The notes: generated from the sequence alone by a model not told the origin. Positions 16,922-26,741 are shown, counted from the first letter of the stretch. The stretch is 64,000 nucleotides of DNA from Streptomyces iakyrus (GCF_000717055.1 NZ_JNXI01000001.1:537107-601106), one strand, 5' to 3'. Made by a program: numbers and translations.

Positions 16922-17275
16922 CGGCTGACTCCCTTACCTCGCTGGCCACTTGGACACGGGGAAGCTTCACGCTCGCGGGCGGTCCGCCCGCTGAACGCCG
17001 GGGTTCACGTACATGACAACTAAGCAGACAAAGAGAGACTCGCCGCCAGCATCGGAACAAGCCGTTGCGGGGGCGAGTCTGACAGGTGATCAATACCGGG
17101 TCGGCGAGCGAAACCCCCGAGCCGGGCCCGGAGACGCTCGTGACCGTGCCGAAGCCGGCCGACCCGGTCGTGGTGAATGTGTTGACCGGTCCGTGGAAAC
17201 GCCCGGACCGTCATGGGTGCGCTTCAGGAAGACCGCGCGCGGGCACGTCAGCTCCCTCGGTCCGCCGGGCAGTCA

Positions 17276-17309
17276 GGTGCCGGTGAGGAACAAGATCCTC
17301 ACCGGCACC
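17276..17309 (-). terminator. Hairpin terminator after obg
   Basis: A 14-bp perfect stem, GGTGCCGGTGAGGA with its complement, and a six-base ACAAGA loop, 69 bp after the obg stop. Confidence 0.8.
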
Positions 17310-17378
17310 GCTCTGTACGGCTCACCGGAGAACGGCTTGGCCGGGCCCGAGTCCGTTGCGCAGGTGCTTTCTGCCGGC

Positions 17379-18815
17379 TCAGAACGGCTCGAAGTCGTCG
17401 AACTCCTGCTGCGCCTCGTCGCGTTCGGCCTGCCGGTCCTTGCGGCGCTGCGCGGCCGGCCGCTCACCCTCGAGCCGGTGGTCCTCACCGCGGCGGCCGA
17501 GCATCTCGGCCCCGGCCGTCACGGACGGCTCCCAGTCGAAGACGACCGCGTTGTCCTCGGGTCCGATGGCCACGCCGTCGCCGCCTCGGGCGCCGGCCTT
17601 CATCAGCTCCGCTTCGACACCGAGCCGGTTGAGCCGGTCCGCGAGGTAGCCGACGGCCTCGTCGTTGTTGAAGTCGGTCTGGCGCACCCAGCGTTCGGGC
17701 TTCTCTCCGCGCACCCGGAACAGGCCGTCGGCCTCCTGCGTCACGGTGAAGCCGGTGTCGTCCACGGCCTTCGGCCGGATCACGATCCGGGTGGCCTCTT
17801 CCTTCGGCTTCGCGGCCCGCGCCTTCGCCACGACCTCCGCGAGCGCGTACGACAGCTCCTTCAGGCCCATGTGCGCCACGGCCGACACCTCGAACACGCG
17901 GTAGCCGCGCGCCTCCAGGTCGGGCCGCACCATCTCGGCCAGGTCCTTGCCGTCCGGTACGTCGATCTTGTTCAGGACGACGATCCGCGGCCGGTTGTCC
18001 AGCCCGCCGTACTGCCGCAGCTCCTCCTCGATGATGTCGAGGTCGGAGACGGGGTCGCGCTCGGACTCCAGCGTCGCGGTGTCCAGGACGTGCACGAGCA
18101 CACTGCACCGCTCCACGTGCCGCAGGAACTCCAGGCCGAGGCCCTTGCCCTGGCTGGCGCCGGGGATCAGCCCGGGCACGTCGGCGATCGTGTAGACCGT
18201 CGAACCGGCCGTGACGACACCGAGGTTGGGCACGAGCGTGGTGAAGGGGTAGTCGGCGATCTTCGGCTTGGCCGCGCTCAGCACCGAGATCAGCGAGGAC
18301 TTGCCGGCGCTCGGGTACCCGACGAGCGCCACGTCGGCGACGGTCTTCAGCTCCAGGACGACGTCCCGCAGGTCTCCCGGCTCACCGAGCAGCGCGAATC
18401 CGGGCGCCTTGCGCCGCGCGGAGGCCAGCGCCGCGTTGCCCAGCCCGCCCCGGCCGCCCTGTGCGGCGACGTACGACGTGCCGTGCCCGACCAGGTCGGC
18501 GAGGACGTTGCCCGCCTTGTCCAGCACGACCGTGCCGTCCGGCACCGGCAGGACGAGGTCCTGGCCGTCCTTGCCGGAGCGGTTGCCGCCCTCGCCGGGC
18601 TTGCCGTTGGTGGCCTTGCGGTGCGGCGAGTGGTGGTAGTCGAGCAGCGTGGTGACCGACTGGTCGACGGTGAGGATCACGTCCCCGCCGCGCCCGCCGT
18701 TGCCGCCGTCCGGCCCGCCGAGGGGCTTGAACTTCTCACGGTGGACGGAGGCACAGCCGTGGCCTCCGCTACCCGCGGCGACATGCAGCTCGACGCGGTC
18801 CACGAAGGTGGTCAT
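17379..18815 (-). CDS. obg: Obg/CgtA GTPase
   Basis: Essential ribosome-associated GTPase of 478 residues; in Streptomyces it also affects the onset of differentiation. The glycine-rich Obg fold covers residues 1-158 ([15 protein letters not shown]). The G domain follows with G1 GYPSAGKSS at about 166-174, G3 DVPGLIPGA and G4 NKID. A C-terminal OCT domain (residues ~345-430) contains the [16 protein letters not shown] segment, then an acidic tail ends FDDFEPF. It is downstream of rpmA and rplU, the usual order, but a hairpin separates it from rpmA. Confidence 0.98.
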   Translation of the reverse strand: MTTFVDRVELHVAAGSGGHGCASVHREKFKPLGGPDGGNGGRGGDVILTVDQSVTTLLDYHHSPHRKATNGKPGEGGNRSGKDGQDLVLPVPDGTVVLDKAGNVLADLVGHGTSYVAAQGGRGGLGNAALASARRKAPGFALLGEPGDLRDVVLELKTVADVALVGYPSAGKSSLISVLSAAKPKIADYPFTTLVPNLGVVTAGSTVYTIADVPGLIPGASQGKGLGLEFLRHVERCSVLVHVLDTATLESERDPVSDLDIIEEELRQYGGLDNRPRIVVLNKIDVPDGKDLAEMVRPDLEARGYRVFEVSAVAHMGLKELSYALAEVVAKARAAKPKEEATRIVIRPKAVDDTGFTVTQEADGLFRVRGEKPERWVRQTDFNNDEAVGYLADRLNRLGVEAELMKAGARGGDGVAIGPEDNAVVFDWEPSVTAGAEMLGRRGEDHRLEGERPAAQRRKDRQAERDEAQQEFDDFEPF

Positions 18816-18864
18816 GGGATGTGCCTCCAGTTACTGCGGGAATGTCTTGGGGTAACACGCGAAA

Positions 18865-18901
18865 GGCGGACCCGCTTCCCGTGAGGGAAGTGAGGTCCGC
18901 C
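18865..18901 (-). terminator. Hairpin between rpmA and obg
   Basis: GGCGGACC pairs with GGTCCGCC, and after one bulged A an inner CGCTTCCC/GGGAAGTG stem closes on a GTGA loop. It lies 17 bp after the rpmA stop and probably reduces read-through into obg. Confidence 0.72.
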
Positions 18902-18917
18902 TCGCGAAAGTTTCCGA

Positions 18918-19172
18918 TCAGGCGACCGGAACGATGTTCACGACCTTGCGGCCACGGTGGGTGCCGAACTGCACCGAACCGGCCTCGAGGGCGAACAGCG
19001 TGTCGTCGCCACCACGGCCGACGCCGGAGCCCGGGTGGAAGTGGGTGCCACGCTGACGGACCAGGATCTCACCCGCGTTGACGACCTGACCGCCGAAGCG
19101 CTTCACGCCGAGCCGCTGGGCATTGGAGTCGCGACCGTTCCGGGTGGACGATGCGCCCTTCTTGTGTGCCAT
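18918..19172 (-). CDS. rpmA: 50S ribosomal protein L27
   Basis: 84 residues, normal length, beginning [20 protein letters not shown] and containing the typical [20 protein letters not shown] segment. Its N-terminal tail reaches the peptidyl transferase centre. The N-terminus begins directly with AHKKG and needs no cleavage, unlike the Firmicute form. It starts 14 bp after the rplU stop, so the two are one transcription unit. Confidence 0.99.
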   Translation of the reverse strand: MAHKKGASSTRNGRDSNAQRLGVKRFGGQVVNAGEILVRQRGTHFHPGSGVGRGGDDTLFALEAGSVQFGTHRGRKVVNIVPVA

Positions 19173-19186
19173 TTCTCCTCAGTCCC

Positions 19187-19507
19187 TTACTTCGCAGCCG
19201 TGGGGATCTCAGTGACCTTGATCGCCGTGTACTGCTGGCGGTGGCCCTGGCGACGGCGGTAACCCGTCTTGTTCTTGTAGCGCAGAATGTCGATCTTCTG
19301 GCCCTTGTGGTGGTCCACGACCTCGGCCTGGACCTTGATGCCGGCCAGCACCCACGGGTCGCTGGTCACGGCGTCGCCGTCGACAACGAGCAGGGTCGAG
19401 AGCTCGACCGAGTCGCCAACCTTGGCAGTGGAAATCTTGTCAACCTCAACGATGTCGCCGACAGCAACCTTGTGCTGGCGACCACCGCTGCGCACGATGG
19501 CGTACAC
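19187..19507 (-). CDS. rplU: 50S ribosomal protein L21
   Basis: 106 residues from GTG 19507, beginning [18 protein letters not shown] and ending [10 protein letters not shown]; family length. The central [19 protein letters not shown] is the basic rRNA-binding loop. The open frame continues upstream, but the residues there are unrelated, so GTG 19507 is right. It heads the rplU-rpmA unit; its promoter must lie in the 230 bp to rne, where I see no conserved leader structure beyond the rne terminator. Confidence 0.98.
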   Translation of the reverse strand: MYAIVRSGGRQHKVAVGDIVEVDKISTAKVGDSVELSTLLVVDGDAVTSDPWVLAGIKVQAEVVDHHKGQKIDILRYKNKTGYRRRQGHRQQYTAIKVTEIPTAAK

Positions 19508-19695
19508 GCGGAACTCACTCTCTAGCTCGGGAAACGGCACCCCCGCAGGCCAGCCACCCGACTCAGCGAGCAGCCTCTCCCGGCGCCCGGCGCCCGGAGG
19601 ATGAGGTTTACGGGGATGTGACGTGTCAGTCGACACGCCGACGGTCAAGGTTACGGGGCCGCGGCCGAAGGGGTCAAACCGAGCCGGGCCCGCCA

Positions 19696-19726
19696 CCTGT
19701 GCGACCGGTCACGCCGGTCGCACAGG
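19696..19726 (-). terminator. Hairpin terminator after rne
   Basis: A 13-bp perfect stem CCTGTGCGACCGG with its complement and a TCACG loop, 12 bp after the rne stop. Confidence 0.84.
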
Positions 19727-19737
19727 CGCAGTGGATC

Positions 19738-22700
19738 TCAGCCCTCGTCGGTGGAGGCCGAGACGGAGGACGCGGACGACGCCGACTGCTCCGCCGCCAC
19801 GGTCTTCTTCGACGTGGTCTTCTTGGCGGCGGTCTTGGTGGTCTTCGCCGCCTTCTTGGCCGTCGTCTTCTTGGCGGCGGTCTTCTTCGCCGCGGTCTTC
19901 TTGGTGGTGGCGGCCTTCTTCGCCGTGGCCTTCTTCGCCGTCTTGCGGGCCGTCTTCTTGGCGGGCGCCGACTCCTCGGCGGCCTCCTCCGTGACGGCAC
20001 CGTCGGACACGGGCGCCTGCGGGGCCTCCGCGGACGCCGGGTCCTCGGACGCGGCCGACGGGACGACCACGACGGCCGTCTCCTCGGACGCCGTGGACAC
20101 CGTCGGCTTGCGCACCGCGCGGCGCCGCGGACGGGCCGGGGCGGCGCTCTCGGCGGGCGCCTCGGGCTGAACGGCCGGCTCGGGCACCTCGGCGGCCTCC
20201 GCCTCGGACACCGCCGGGGCGGTCTCGGCGACCGTCACCACGGCCGCCTCGGCCCCCGCCGGAGAACCGGCCGGAGCGGACACCTTGCGGGTGGCCCGCC
20301 GCCGGGTACGGCCCTTGGGCGCGGCGTCCTCGACAGGAGCGGCCGGAGCGGCCTGCGCGGCCTCGACCACCGGGTCCTCCACGGCCATCGGCTCGGCCTG
20401 CGCCTCGGCGGCCGGCTCCGGCTGCACCGGACGGGCGACCTCCTGCTCGGCGGTCACGTCCTGAGCCGTCGGCACCTCGGCCTCGGCCTGCTCGGCCCTG
20501 CCCCGGCCGCGCCGGGTCCTGTCCCTGCCTTGCTCGGCCCTGGGCTCCGCCGTCTCGCCCCGCGGGGCACCCGCCGGAGCCGACACCCGCCGGCTCGCCC
20601 GGCGTCGCGGCCGGCCGCGGCCGGCCGCGGCCTCCGCCTCGGCGGCGCTGCTGTACAGCTCCTCGTCGGGCTCGAAGGACGGCTCGGGCAGCGCGATCGG
20701 CTCGGCGGCCTCGGCTGCGACCTCGGTCTCGGTCTCGGCCTCCTCCTCGGCGGTCTCGACGGCGGCCTCGTGCACGTGCGGCTGCTCGGCGGCACCGGCA
20801 CGGGCGCGCTTCTTGCGCTTGCCGCCGCCTCCGGGGGCCGTCGGCTGCTCCATGTGCACGATGACACCGCGGCCGTTGCAGTGGACGCACGTCTCGGAGA
20901 AGGACTCCAGCAGGCCCTGCCCGACCCGCTTGCGGGTCATCTGCACGAGCCCGAGCGAGGTCACCTCGGCGACCTGGTGCTTCGTACGGTCGCGGCCCAG
21001 GCACTCCAGCAGGCGCCGCAGCACGAGGTCCCGGTTGGACTCCAGCACCATGTCGATGAAGTCGATGACGATGATGCCGCCGAGGTCGCGCAGCCGCAGC
21101 TGACGCACGATCTCCTCGGCCGCCTCCAGGTTGTTCCTGGTGACCGTCTCCTCCAGGTTGCCGCCCTGGCCGGTGAACTTGCCGGTGTTGACGTCGACGA
21201 CGACCATCGCCTCGGTCCGGTCGATCACCAGCGAGCCGCCGCTGGGCAGCCAGACCTTGCGGTCGAGGGCCTTGGCGAGCTGCTCGTCGATCCGGTACGT
21301 GGCGAAGACGTCGACCTCGGAGGTCCACTTCGACAGCCGCTCGGCCAGGTCCGGCGCGACGTGCGAGACGTACCCGTGGATGGTCGACCACGCCTCGTCG
21401 CCGCTGACGACGACCTTGGAGAAGTCCTCGTTGAAGATGTCGCGCACGACCCGGACGGTCATGTCCGGCTCGCCGTACAGCAGCGTCGGCGCGTTGCCGT
21501 TCTTGGCCTTCTTCTGGATGTCCTCCCACTGCTGCTGGAGACGCTCGACGTCCCGGCGCAGCTCGTCCTCGCTCGCGCCCTCGGCGGCGGTGCGCACGAT
21601 GACGCCCGCGTCCTCGGGGACGATCTTCTTGAGGATCGTCTTCAGCCGCGACCGCTCGGTGTCGGGCAGCTTGCGGCTGATGCCGGTCATCGAGCCCTCG
21701 GGCACGTACACGAGGTAGCGGCCCGGCAAGGAGACCTGGCTGGTCAGACGCGCGCCCTTGTGGCCGATCGGGTCCTTCGTCACCTGGACGAGCACCGACT
21801 GGCCGGACTTCAGGGCGGACTCGATGCGGCGCGGGCCGTTGGCCATGCCCAGCGCCTCGAAGTTGACCTCACCGGCGTACAGCACCGCGTTGCGGCCCTT
21901 GCCGATGTCGATGAAGGCGGCCTCCATCGACGGCAGCACGTTCTGCACCTTGCCGAGGTAGACGTTGCCGACGTACGAGGTCGACTGCTCCTTGTTGACG
22001 TAGTGCTCGACGAGCACGTTGTCCTCAAGGACGCCGATCTGGGTGCGGTCGCCGTGCTGGCGGACGACCATCACACGCTCGACGGCCTCGCGGCGGGCCA
22101 GGAACTCGGCCTCGGTGATGATCGGCACCCGGCGGCGGCCCTGCTCACGGCCTTCGCGGCGGCGCTGCTTCTTGGCCTCCAGACGGGTCGAGCCCTTGAT
22201 GGACTGCACCTCGTCGGACGGCTCGGCCTTGGGGCGGGGCTCGCGCACCTTGACGACCGTGCGCTCCGGGTCGTCGTCGGAGGGCTCGGCCTCGGTGCCG
22301 GAGTCACCGGCACGGCGACGGCGGCGACGGCGCCGACGGCTGCTGCTGGAGCCGCCTCCGCCGGACTCGTCGCGGTCGGTGGCGTCCTCGGAGTCCTCGT
22401 CGTCCTCCTCGCCGTCCTCGGTGTCCTGCCCGGCGCTCTGCTCGGGCTCGATGTCCTCGCCGCCCTCACCGTCGGCGTCGGCGGACTCACCGCGCCTGCG
22501 GCGGCGGCCGCCCCGGCGACGGCGGCGGCGCGAGCCGGTGCCCTCGGACTCCTCCTGGTCGTCACCGTCGGCCTGGTCCTCGGCGGAGTCGTCGGCCTCC
22601 TCCGCCTCGTCGGCGGTGGTGTCGACGGCGGTGGTCTCGGGGGCCTGGGCCTCGGCCTCGTCGCCGGCACCCCGGCGCCGACGGCGGCGGCGCGAACCGC

Positions 22701-23877
22701 CGGCCGGCTCCTCGCGCCGGTCCTCGGCCGGTGCGGCCTCTTCGGTCTCCTCGGGCTCCGCCGCCCCGGCCGCTTCGGCGGCGGCAGCGGCGGCCGCCCG
22801 CTCCGGCGTCTGGAACTGGGGCTCGGTGAAGACGGGCGCCTGGAACAGCGCGACGGCGGGCCGCCTCGGACGCGAGGTCGGCTCGCTCTCGCCGTCGGCA
22901 GCGTCCGCGGGCACCCGGGCGGCGGCCTTCGCGGCCCGCGCGCCCTTGGCGGGCTGGGCGGGCTCGGCGAAGCCGCCGGCGGCCCGGCGCACGACCCGGC
23001 GGCGGCGCCGCGGACCGGTCTCCGCGGCGGACTCGGCAGCCTCGGCCGCGGTCTCGGCAGGGGCCTCGGCAGCGGGGGCGGGCTCGGCGGCAGCGGTCTC
23101 GGAGGCTGTGGCCTCGGATGCGCGGGCGGGCTCGGCGGCGGGGTTCTCGGTCACAGGTGCCTTCGCCTCCTCGGCGTTGCCTTCCACCGCGTCCGCGGCG
23201 GAAGGCGCCCCGGCGGGCGCGGACGCCCGCCGCGAGGCACGCCGGCGAGTCCGACGCGGAGCAGCCTCTTCAGCGGCCTCGGCACCTTCGGCGGCGCCCT
23301 CGGCCACGGCGGCAGGCTCCGGGCCGTCGGCCTCGGCCGGGGCCGCGGCCGTCTCGGCGGGCTCCGCCGGAGCGGCGGCGGGCGAGGTCACGGTGCGCGT
23401 GGCGCGGCGCCGGGTGCGCTTGGGGGCGGCGTCCTCGGACGCTTCCACGGAGGCGGCGGGGGCGGCGGCCTCGGCCGGCTCGGCGGCGGGGGTGCCGGCG
23501 GTCACCGGGACCACGGTCTCGGCGGCCTCGGCGGCCTCCGGAGCGCCGGCGGGTGCGGAGGCACGGCGCACGGCGCGACGCCGCTTGGGCGGGGCGGGCG
23601 CGGCGGCCTCTTCGCTCTCCACGGCTTCGGGAACCTGCTCCGCCTCGGCAACGGCTTCGTCGGCCAATACGACGTCGGCCTCTACGACGTCAGACGCGAG
23701 GTCCTCGGCCTCGGCGGCCGGTATGGCCGGCGCGACGGTCTCCGCCGGCGCGTCCGAGGAGGCACCGGTGGGCGGACCCGCCGGGCGGGACGCGGCACGC
23801 CGCCGCCGGCGGGGCGGCAGGGTGTCGCTGGGAGTGTTCTGTTCGGAACCCTCTGTGGGTTCGGTCGGTCCGAGCAT
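19738..23877 (-). CDS. rne: Ribonuclease E/G with long disordered arms
   Basis: 1379-residue endoribonuclease for mRNA decay and rRNA/tRNA processing. The catalytic core (about residues 590-1015) sits in the middle, the Streptomyces arrangement. It has an S1-like domain (NVYLGKVQNVLPSMEAAF), the catalytic Asp895 (VVVDVNTG) and Asp939 (IVIDFIDM), and the Zn-link Cys997/Cys1000 (CVHC). The spacing of the two Asp residues matches E. coli D303/D346. Both arms are Ala/Glu-rich and carry repeated Arg-rich blocks of the type RRRASRRxSAPAGAP (about 23-39, 98-113, 153-170, 208-224, 289-302 and again near 1090, 1195, 1255). A histone-H1-like Lys/Ala/Thr tail (AKKTAAKKT repeats) covers about 1303-1362. 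The 260 bp upstream spacer (23878-24137) must hold no gene that I can see. Confidence 0.96.
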   Translation of the reverse strand: MLGPTEPTEGSEQNTPSDTLPPRRRRRAASRPAGPPTGASSDAPAETVAPAIPAAEAEDLASDVVEADVVLADEAVAEAEQVPEAVESEEAAAPAPPKRRRAVRRASAPAGAPEAAEAAETVVPVTAGTPAAEPAEAAAPAASVEASEDAAPKRTRRRATRTVTSPAAAPAEPAETAAAPAEADGPEPAAVAEGAAEGAEAAEEAAPRRTRRRASRRASAPAGAPSAADAVEGNAEEAKAPVTENPAAEPARASEATASETAAAEPAPAAEAPAETAAEAAESAAETGPRRRRRVVRRAAGGFAEPAQPAKGARAAKAAARVPADAADGESEPTSRPRRPAVALFQAPVFTEPQFQTPERAAAAAAAEAAGAAEPEETEEAAPAEDRREEPAGGSRRRRRRRGAGDEAEAQAPETTAVDTTADEAEEADDSAEDQADGDDQEESEGTGSRRRRRRGGRRRRRGESADADGEGGEDIEPEQSAGQDTEDGEEDDEDSEDATDRDESGGGGSSSSRRRRRRRRRAGDSGTEAEPSDDDPERTVVKVREPRPKAEPSDEVQSIKGSTRLEAKKQRRREGREQGRRRVPIITEAEFLARREAVERVMVVRQHGDRTQIGVLEDNVLVEHYVNKEQSTSYVGNVYLGKVQNVLPSMEAAFIDIGKGRNAVLYAGEVNFEALGMANGPRRIESALKSGQSVLVQVTKDPIGHKGARLTSQVSLPGRYLVYVPEGSMTGISRKLPDTERSRLKTILKKIVPEDAGVIVRTAAEGASEDELRRDVERLQQQWEDIQKKAKNGNAPTLLYGEPDMTVRVVRDIFNEDFSKVVVSGDEAWSTIHGYVSHVAPDLAERLSKWTSEVDVFATYRIDEQLAKALDRKVWLPSGGSLVIDRTEAMVVVDVNTGKFTGQGGNLEETVTRNNLEAAEEIVRQLRLRDLGGIIVIDFIDMVLESNRDLVLRRLLECLGRDRTKHQVAEVTSLGLVQMTRKRVGQGLLESFSETCVHCNGRGVIVHMEQPTAPGGGGKRKKRARAGAAEQPHVHEAAVETAEEEAETETEVAAEAAEPIALPEPSFEPDEELYSSAAEAEAAAGRGRPRRRASRRVSAPAGAPRGETAEPRAEQGRDRTRRGRGRAEQAEAEVPTAQDVTAEQEVARPVQPEPAAEAQAEPMAVEDPVVEAAQAAPAAPVEDAAPKGRTRRRATRKVSAPAGSPAGAEAAVVTVAETAPAVSEAEAAEVPEPAVQPEAPAESAAPARPRRRAVRKPTVSTASEETAVVVVPSAASEDPASAEAPQAPVSDGAVTEEAAEESAPAKKTARKTAKKATAKKAATTKKTAAKKTAAKKTTAKKAAKTTKTAAKKTTSKKTVAAEQSASSASSVSASTDEG

Positions 23878-24137
23878 GCGGGCTTATCTCCCGTCAGGCT
23901 CCCGGGCGCCGCGCCTGGTCCGGCGATGCCGGTGACGTCCGCGGCGCGCGCTGTGCGCGTTCGCCGCCGTCCGGGGCGCGGGCGCCGCACGGGAGCTCTC
24001 TGTGTCCTGTCTCGCCGGTTCCGTACGCCGAATGCGTACGGCCTGGCGAAAGTCTTCTGGTCGGTGCGCTGCCCGACCCAGGTGGCTCCCGAGTCCGAGG
24101 GCGGCGCTACGACGTCCGTCCCTACGCGGGACCTTCC

Positions 24138-24920
24138 TTACGCCGACGCCGTCGCGGCGGCAGTCGGTTCGGCCGTTGAGTGGGCCTCGACTGCCTCGCG
24201 GTCGGGCGCGAGCGGGTCGGTCACCGTGCCGGTCTCTTCATCGAACAGCCCCTGCGCCAGCCTGGTCACCGCTGCGGGGACCGGCGGCGCCAGGTCGGCC
24301 ACGGCGCGGAGACCGGACAGGACGTCGTCGGGTCGTACGGCAGGCGTCACGTGCCGAACAACCAGCCGCAGTATCGCACAGGGCTGGTCCGTCGGCCTAT
24401 CAGCCTGCGAACTGTGCGTTTCCGTGAGGTCGCGGACCTCCAGGCTCGCAACCGCGGCGCGGGCGTCGAACGTACGGACGCCGTTCTTGGCGAGGCGCTG
24501 GACCTCGACGGTCTCGGCCGCGTTGAAGGCGTCCGCCGCTCGACGGGCCTCCTCCGGCGGCACTCCGTCCAGCCGGAGCTCCCAGACGGAAGCCGTCAGC
24601 CGGTCGGCGAGCCCCGAGGTGCGGGCCTCGACCGCCTCGGTGATGTCGAGCCCGGTGGGCAGCGACTCGTCGAGGAGGGCCCTGAGCTGCTCCGGGTCGC
24701 GGGGCGCGGTGAGGGCGATCTCCAGGTATTCCGCCTCACTGCCCGTGCCGGTGGGTGCGGCATTGGCGTACGACACCTTCGGGTGCGGTGTGAAGCCCGC
24801 CGAGTAGGCCATCGGCACCTCGGCACGGCGCAACGCACGCTCGAAGGCGCGCTGGAAGTCACGGTGGCTGGTGAACCGGAGGCGGCCGCGCTTGGTGTAG
24901 CGCAGTCGGATGCGCTGCAC
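24138..24920 (-). CDS. DUF2344 (TIGR03936) radical SAM-linked protein
   Basis: 260 residues beginning VQRIRLRYTKRGRLRFTSHRD and containing the family signature MAYSAGFTPHPKVSY. The family is found next to, or fused to, the TIGR03960 radical SAM protein, which here lies 7 kb away at 31981. Its role is unknown. The annotated GTG 24920 has no ribosome site. Upstream, in the same frame, is CTG 24962 (reading GKRQPEGPPPAPAVQRIR) with GAAGGA ten bases before it; a TGA lies just before that. The true start may therefore be CTG 24962. The ribosome site lies inside the end of the preceding gene (stop at 24969), which suggests translational coupling. Confidence 0.88.
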   Translation of the reverse strand: MQRIRLRYTKRGRLRFTSHRDFQRAFERALRRAEVPMAYSAGFTPHPKVSYANAAPTGTGSEAEYLEIALTAPRDPEQLRALLDESLPTGLDITEAVEARTSGLADRLTASVWELRLDGVPPEEARRAADAFNAAETVEVQRLAKNGVRTFDARAAVASLEVRDLTETHSSQADRPTDQPCAILRLVVRHVTPAVRPDDVLSGLRAVADLAPPVPAAVTRLAQGLFDEETGTVTDPLAPDREAVEAHSTAEPTAAATASA

Positions 24921-24968
24921 CGCGGGTGCGGGCGGCGGGCCTTCGGGCTGTCGCTTGCCCAGTGTCGT

Positions 24969-26174
24969 TCAGTCCTTCGTGAGAGCGGTCGTACTGCTAC
25001 CAAGAGTACGTGGCTCGCGCCCCGAAGGTTCCCTCCGGTCGACCGGCTGCGGCTGCCGCGGCTCACCGAAGAGCATCCGCCGGAAGTCGGCGCGGGCCTG
25101 GCGCACGGATTCCCGGGCGGCGGCCAGCGCCTGCCGGGTGGCCCGCCGCACACTGCGTGCCGCCTCGGCGGCGGGCCGCAGGACGGCGTCCCGTACGACA
25201 TGCCCGACGGGCGTCAGCACACTGCGGTACACCCACCGCACCGGTTCGACGAAGATCCACCGGAAGAGGGTGCCGAGCATGCGCCCGACGGCGAGGGAGA
25301 TGTGCCCGGCGACGCGCCAGGCGTGGCCGAGGGCGTCCCACACCTCCCGCCCGATGACGGCGAGGACGCGTCCGGCCGGTGTGAGGATCCAGCGCCACAG
25401 GGCGAGCGCGGGCAGGACGAACAGGACGCGGGCGATCCAGTACAGGGCCGTGCCGACACCGGTGACGATCATGCTCAGCAGCCACACGAGCCCCTTGCAG
25501 CACCAGGCGACCGCGCGGCCGACGGGTGCGAGCACCCAGGTGTACAGCCAGCGGGCGGGTACGACGACGAGGTACCTCGCGAGCCACGCCACGGCCGTCC
25601 AGACGCCGAGGCCGAGCGCGGCGAGCCCGGCGCCTGTCCCCCTTAGTACCCACATCACCGCGTGTCCGACGGGCGTGAGCAGCCAGGCGTACACCCAGCC
25701 GAGCGCAGTTCCTAGGCCCTTGGCCATCCAGCCGACTCCGGCACCGACAGCCCGGGCCGCCCATGCGATCGCGTGCCCCACGGGGGTCAGCACTTGCCGG
25801 TAGAGCCAGACCAGGGGCACGACGACGAGGACGTTGCCGAGCCATCCGAGGGCCTTGCCCAGCGGGACGACGACGTAGCGCCACAGCCCCACGAACGGCC
25901 AGACGAACACCGCCCGCCCGAGCCACAGCAGCGCCCGGCCGAGGGGCCGGAGCAGGGTGTCGTTCAGGAACCGTCCGGCCACGACGAGCGCGTCCCACAG
26001 CATCCGCACGGGGACGACCAGGACGAGCACGATGATCCGCACGGGAATCCGGATCGCGACGGCCAGACACCCCTCCGGTGCGTCGGGCTCACGCCGTACC
26101 GTCGGCCCGGCCGGCCGCTCGCGCGGATCGACACGCGCCTCGGAACCCTCGCGGGGTCGCTTCTCCAGATCCAT
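24969..26174 (-). CDS. Membrane protein with seven LTPVG-type repeats
   Basis: 401 residues, function unknown. Between a charged N-terminus (1-35) and a basic C-terminal tail (330-401) lie seven copies of a motif like (L/V)Yxx(V/L)LTPVGHAxxW at residues 74-84, 101-111, 128-138, 165-175, 214-224, 263-273 and 319-329. Each has a Pro-Val/Leu-Gly core and an aromatic residue shortly before, in a strongly hydrophobic Trp-rich background. Spacing varies from 27 to 56 residues. The pattern suggests helical hairpins or re-entrant loops, each with a Pro-Gly turn. No known catalytic motif is visible. It directly precedes the DUF2344 gene, apparently coupled to it. The ATG at 26174 has no clear ribosome site. 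Confidence 0.72.
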   Translation of the reverse strand: MDLEKRPREGSEARVDPRERPAGPTVRREPDAPEGCLAVAIRIPVRIIVLVLVVPVRMLWDALVVAGRFLNDTLLRPLGRALLWLGRAVFVWPFVGLWRYVVVPLGKALGWLGNVLVVVPLVWLYRQVLTPVGHAIAWAARAVGAGVGWMAKGLGTALGWVYAWLLTPVGHAVMWVLRGTGAGLAALGLGVWTAVAWLARYLVVVPARWLYTWVLAPVGRAVAWCCKGLVWLLSMIVTGVGTALYWIARVLFVLPALALWRWILTPAGRVLAVIGREVWDALGHAWRVAGHISLAVGRMLGTLFRWIFVEPVRWVYRSVLTPVGHVVRDAVLRPAAEAARSVRRATRQALAAARESVRQARADFRRMLFGEPRQPQPVDRREPSGREPRTLGSSTTALTKD

Positions 26175-26273
26175 ACCGTGGTAGACGCCTTCAGTGCCCC
26201 GTCCGGATCCAGCACCGCACAGTCCCGCCCCGTTCTCCCGCAGTTCCCCCGCCCAGCCGCAAGATCATACGGC

Positions 26274-26741
26274 TCATACGCGGGTGACCTGCGCCTGGAG
26301 CAGCCGGGGTGACCCCTGGAAGCCGCTGCGGGCGTACGCGGGGATGGCCCGCGGGCTGGAGTGCACGGTCACGCGTTCCAGTCCGAGCTCGCGTGCTCCG
26401 TCCAGGACGGCCTGGATGAGCCGCCCGCCCAGCCCGCCGTCCCGCGCCTCGGGTACGACGTACACGCACTGGAGATCGCCGGAGGCCCGCCGCGGCGCCC
26501 GGGGCGTGGGCACCCGCTGCACCACCGCGAGCCAGGCCATGCCGATGACCCGGTCGTCCCGGACGAGGACCATGCAGCGGTGGGAGTTCGCGTTCTCCCT
26601 GGCCCAGGTCACGAAGTGCCGTACGAAACCCTCACGTTCGCCGAGGTCCTCCGAGCCGTTCTCGACGAGCCACTCCCAGCGCAGGGTGGCCACCGCGGCG
26701 AGTTCGGCGGGCCGGGCCGGGCGGATACCGATGTTGTCCAT
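26274..26741 (-). CDS. GNAT family N-acetyltransferase
   Basis: 155 residues from ATG 26741 (MDNIGIRPARPAELAAVATL). The acetyl-CoA loop is in LQCVYVVPEARDGGLGGRLI, and the fold ends with RVTVHSSPRAIPAYARSGFQ. The substrate is unknown. The start codon overlaps the stop of the HTH gene (TGATG), so the two are translationally coupled and form the end of a three-gene operon with the DUF2975 gene. Confidence 0.88.
   Translation of the reverse strand: MDNIGIRPARPAELAAVATLRWEWLVENGSEDLGEREGFVRHFVTWARENANSHRCMVLVRDDRVIGMAWLAVVQRVPTPRAPRRASGDLQCVYVVPEARDGGLGGRLIQAVLDGARELGLERVTVHSSPRAIPAYARSGFQGSPRLLQAQVTRV

Noticed and set aside
16922..17040. PHO box upstream of phoD (GTTCAC near 17004)
   Set aside because: Only one GTTCA-type element is present; no 11-bp tandem repeat as PhoP requires.
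19618..24807. A 1729-codon open frame on the plus strand opposite rne
   Set aside because: Its product is a Gly/Leu/Arg/His low-complexity string, the usual shadow of a GC-rich gene; the minus frame encodes a clear RNase E/G.
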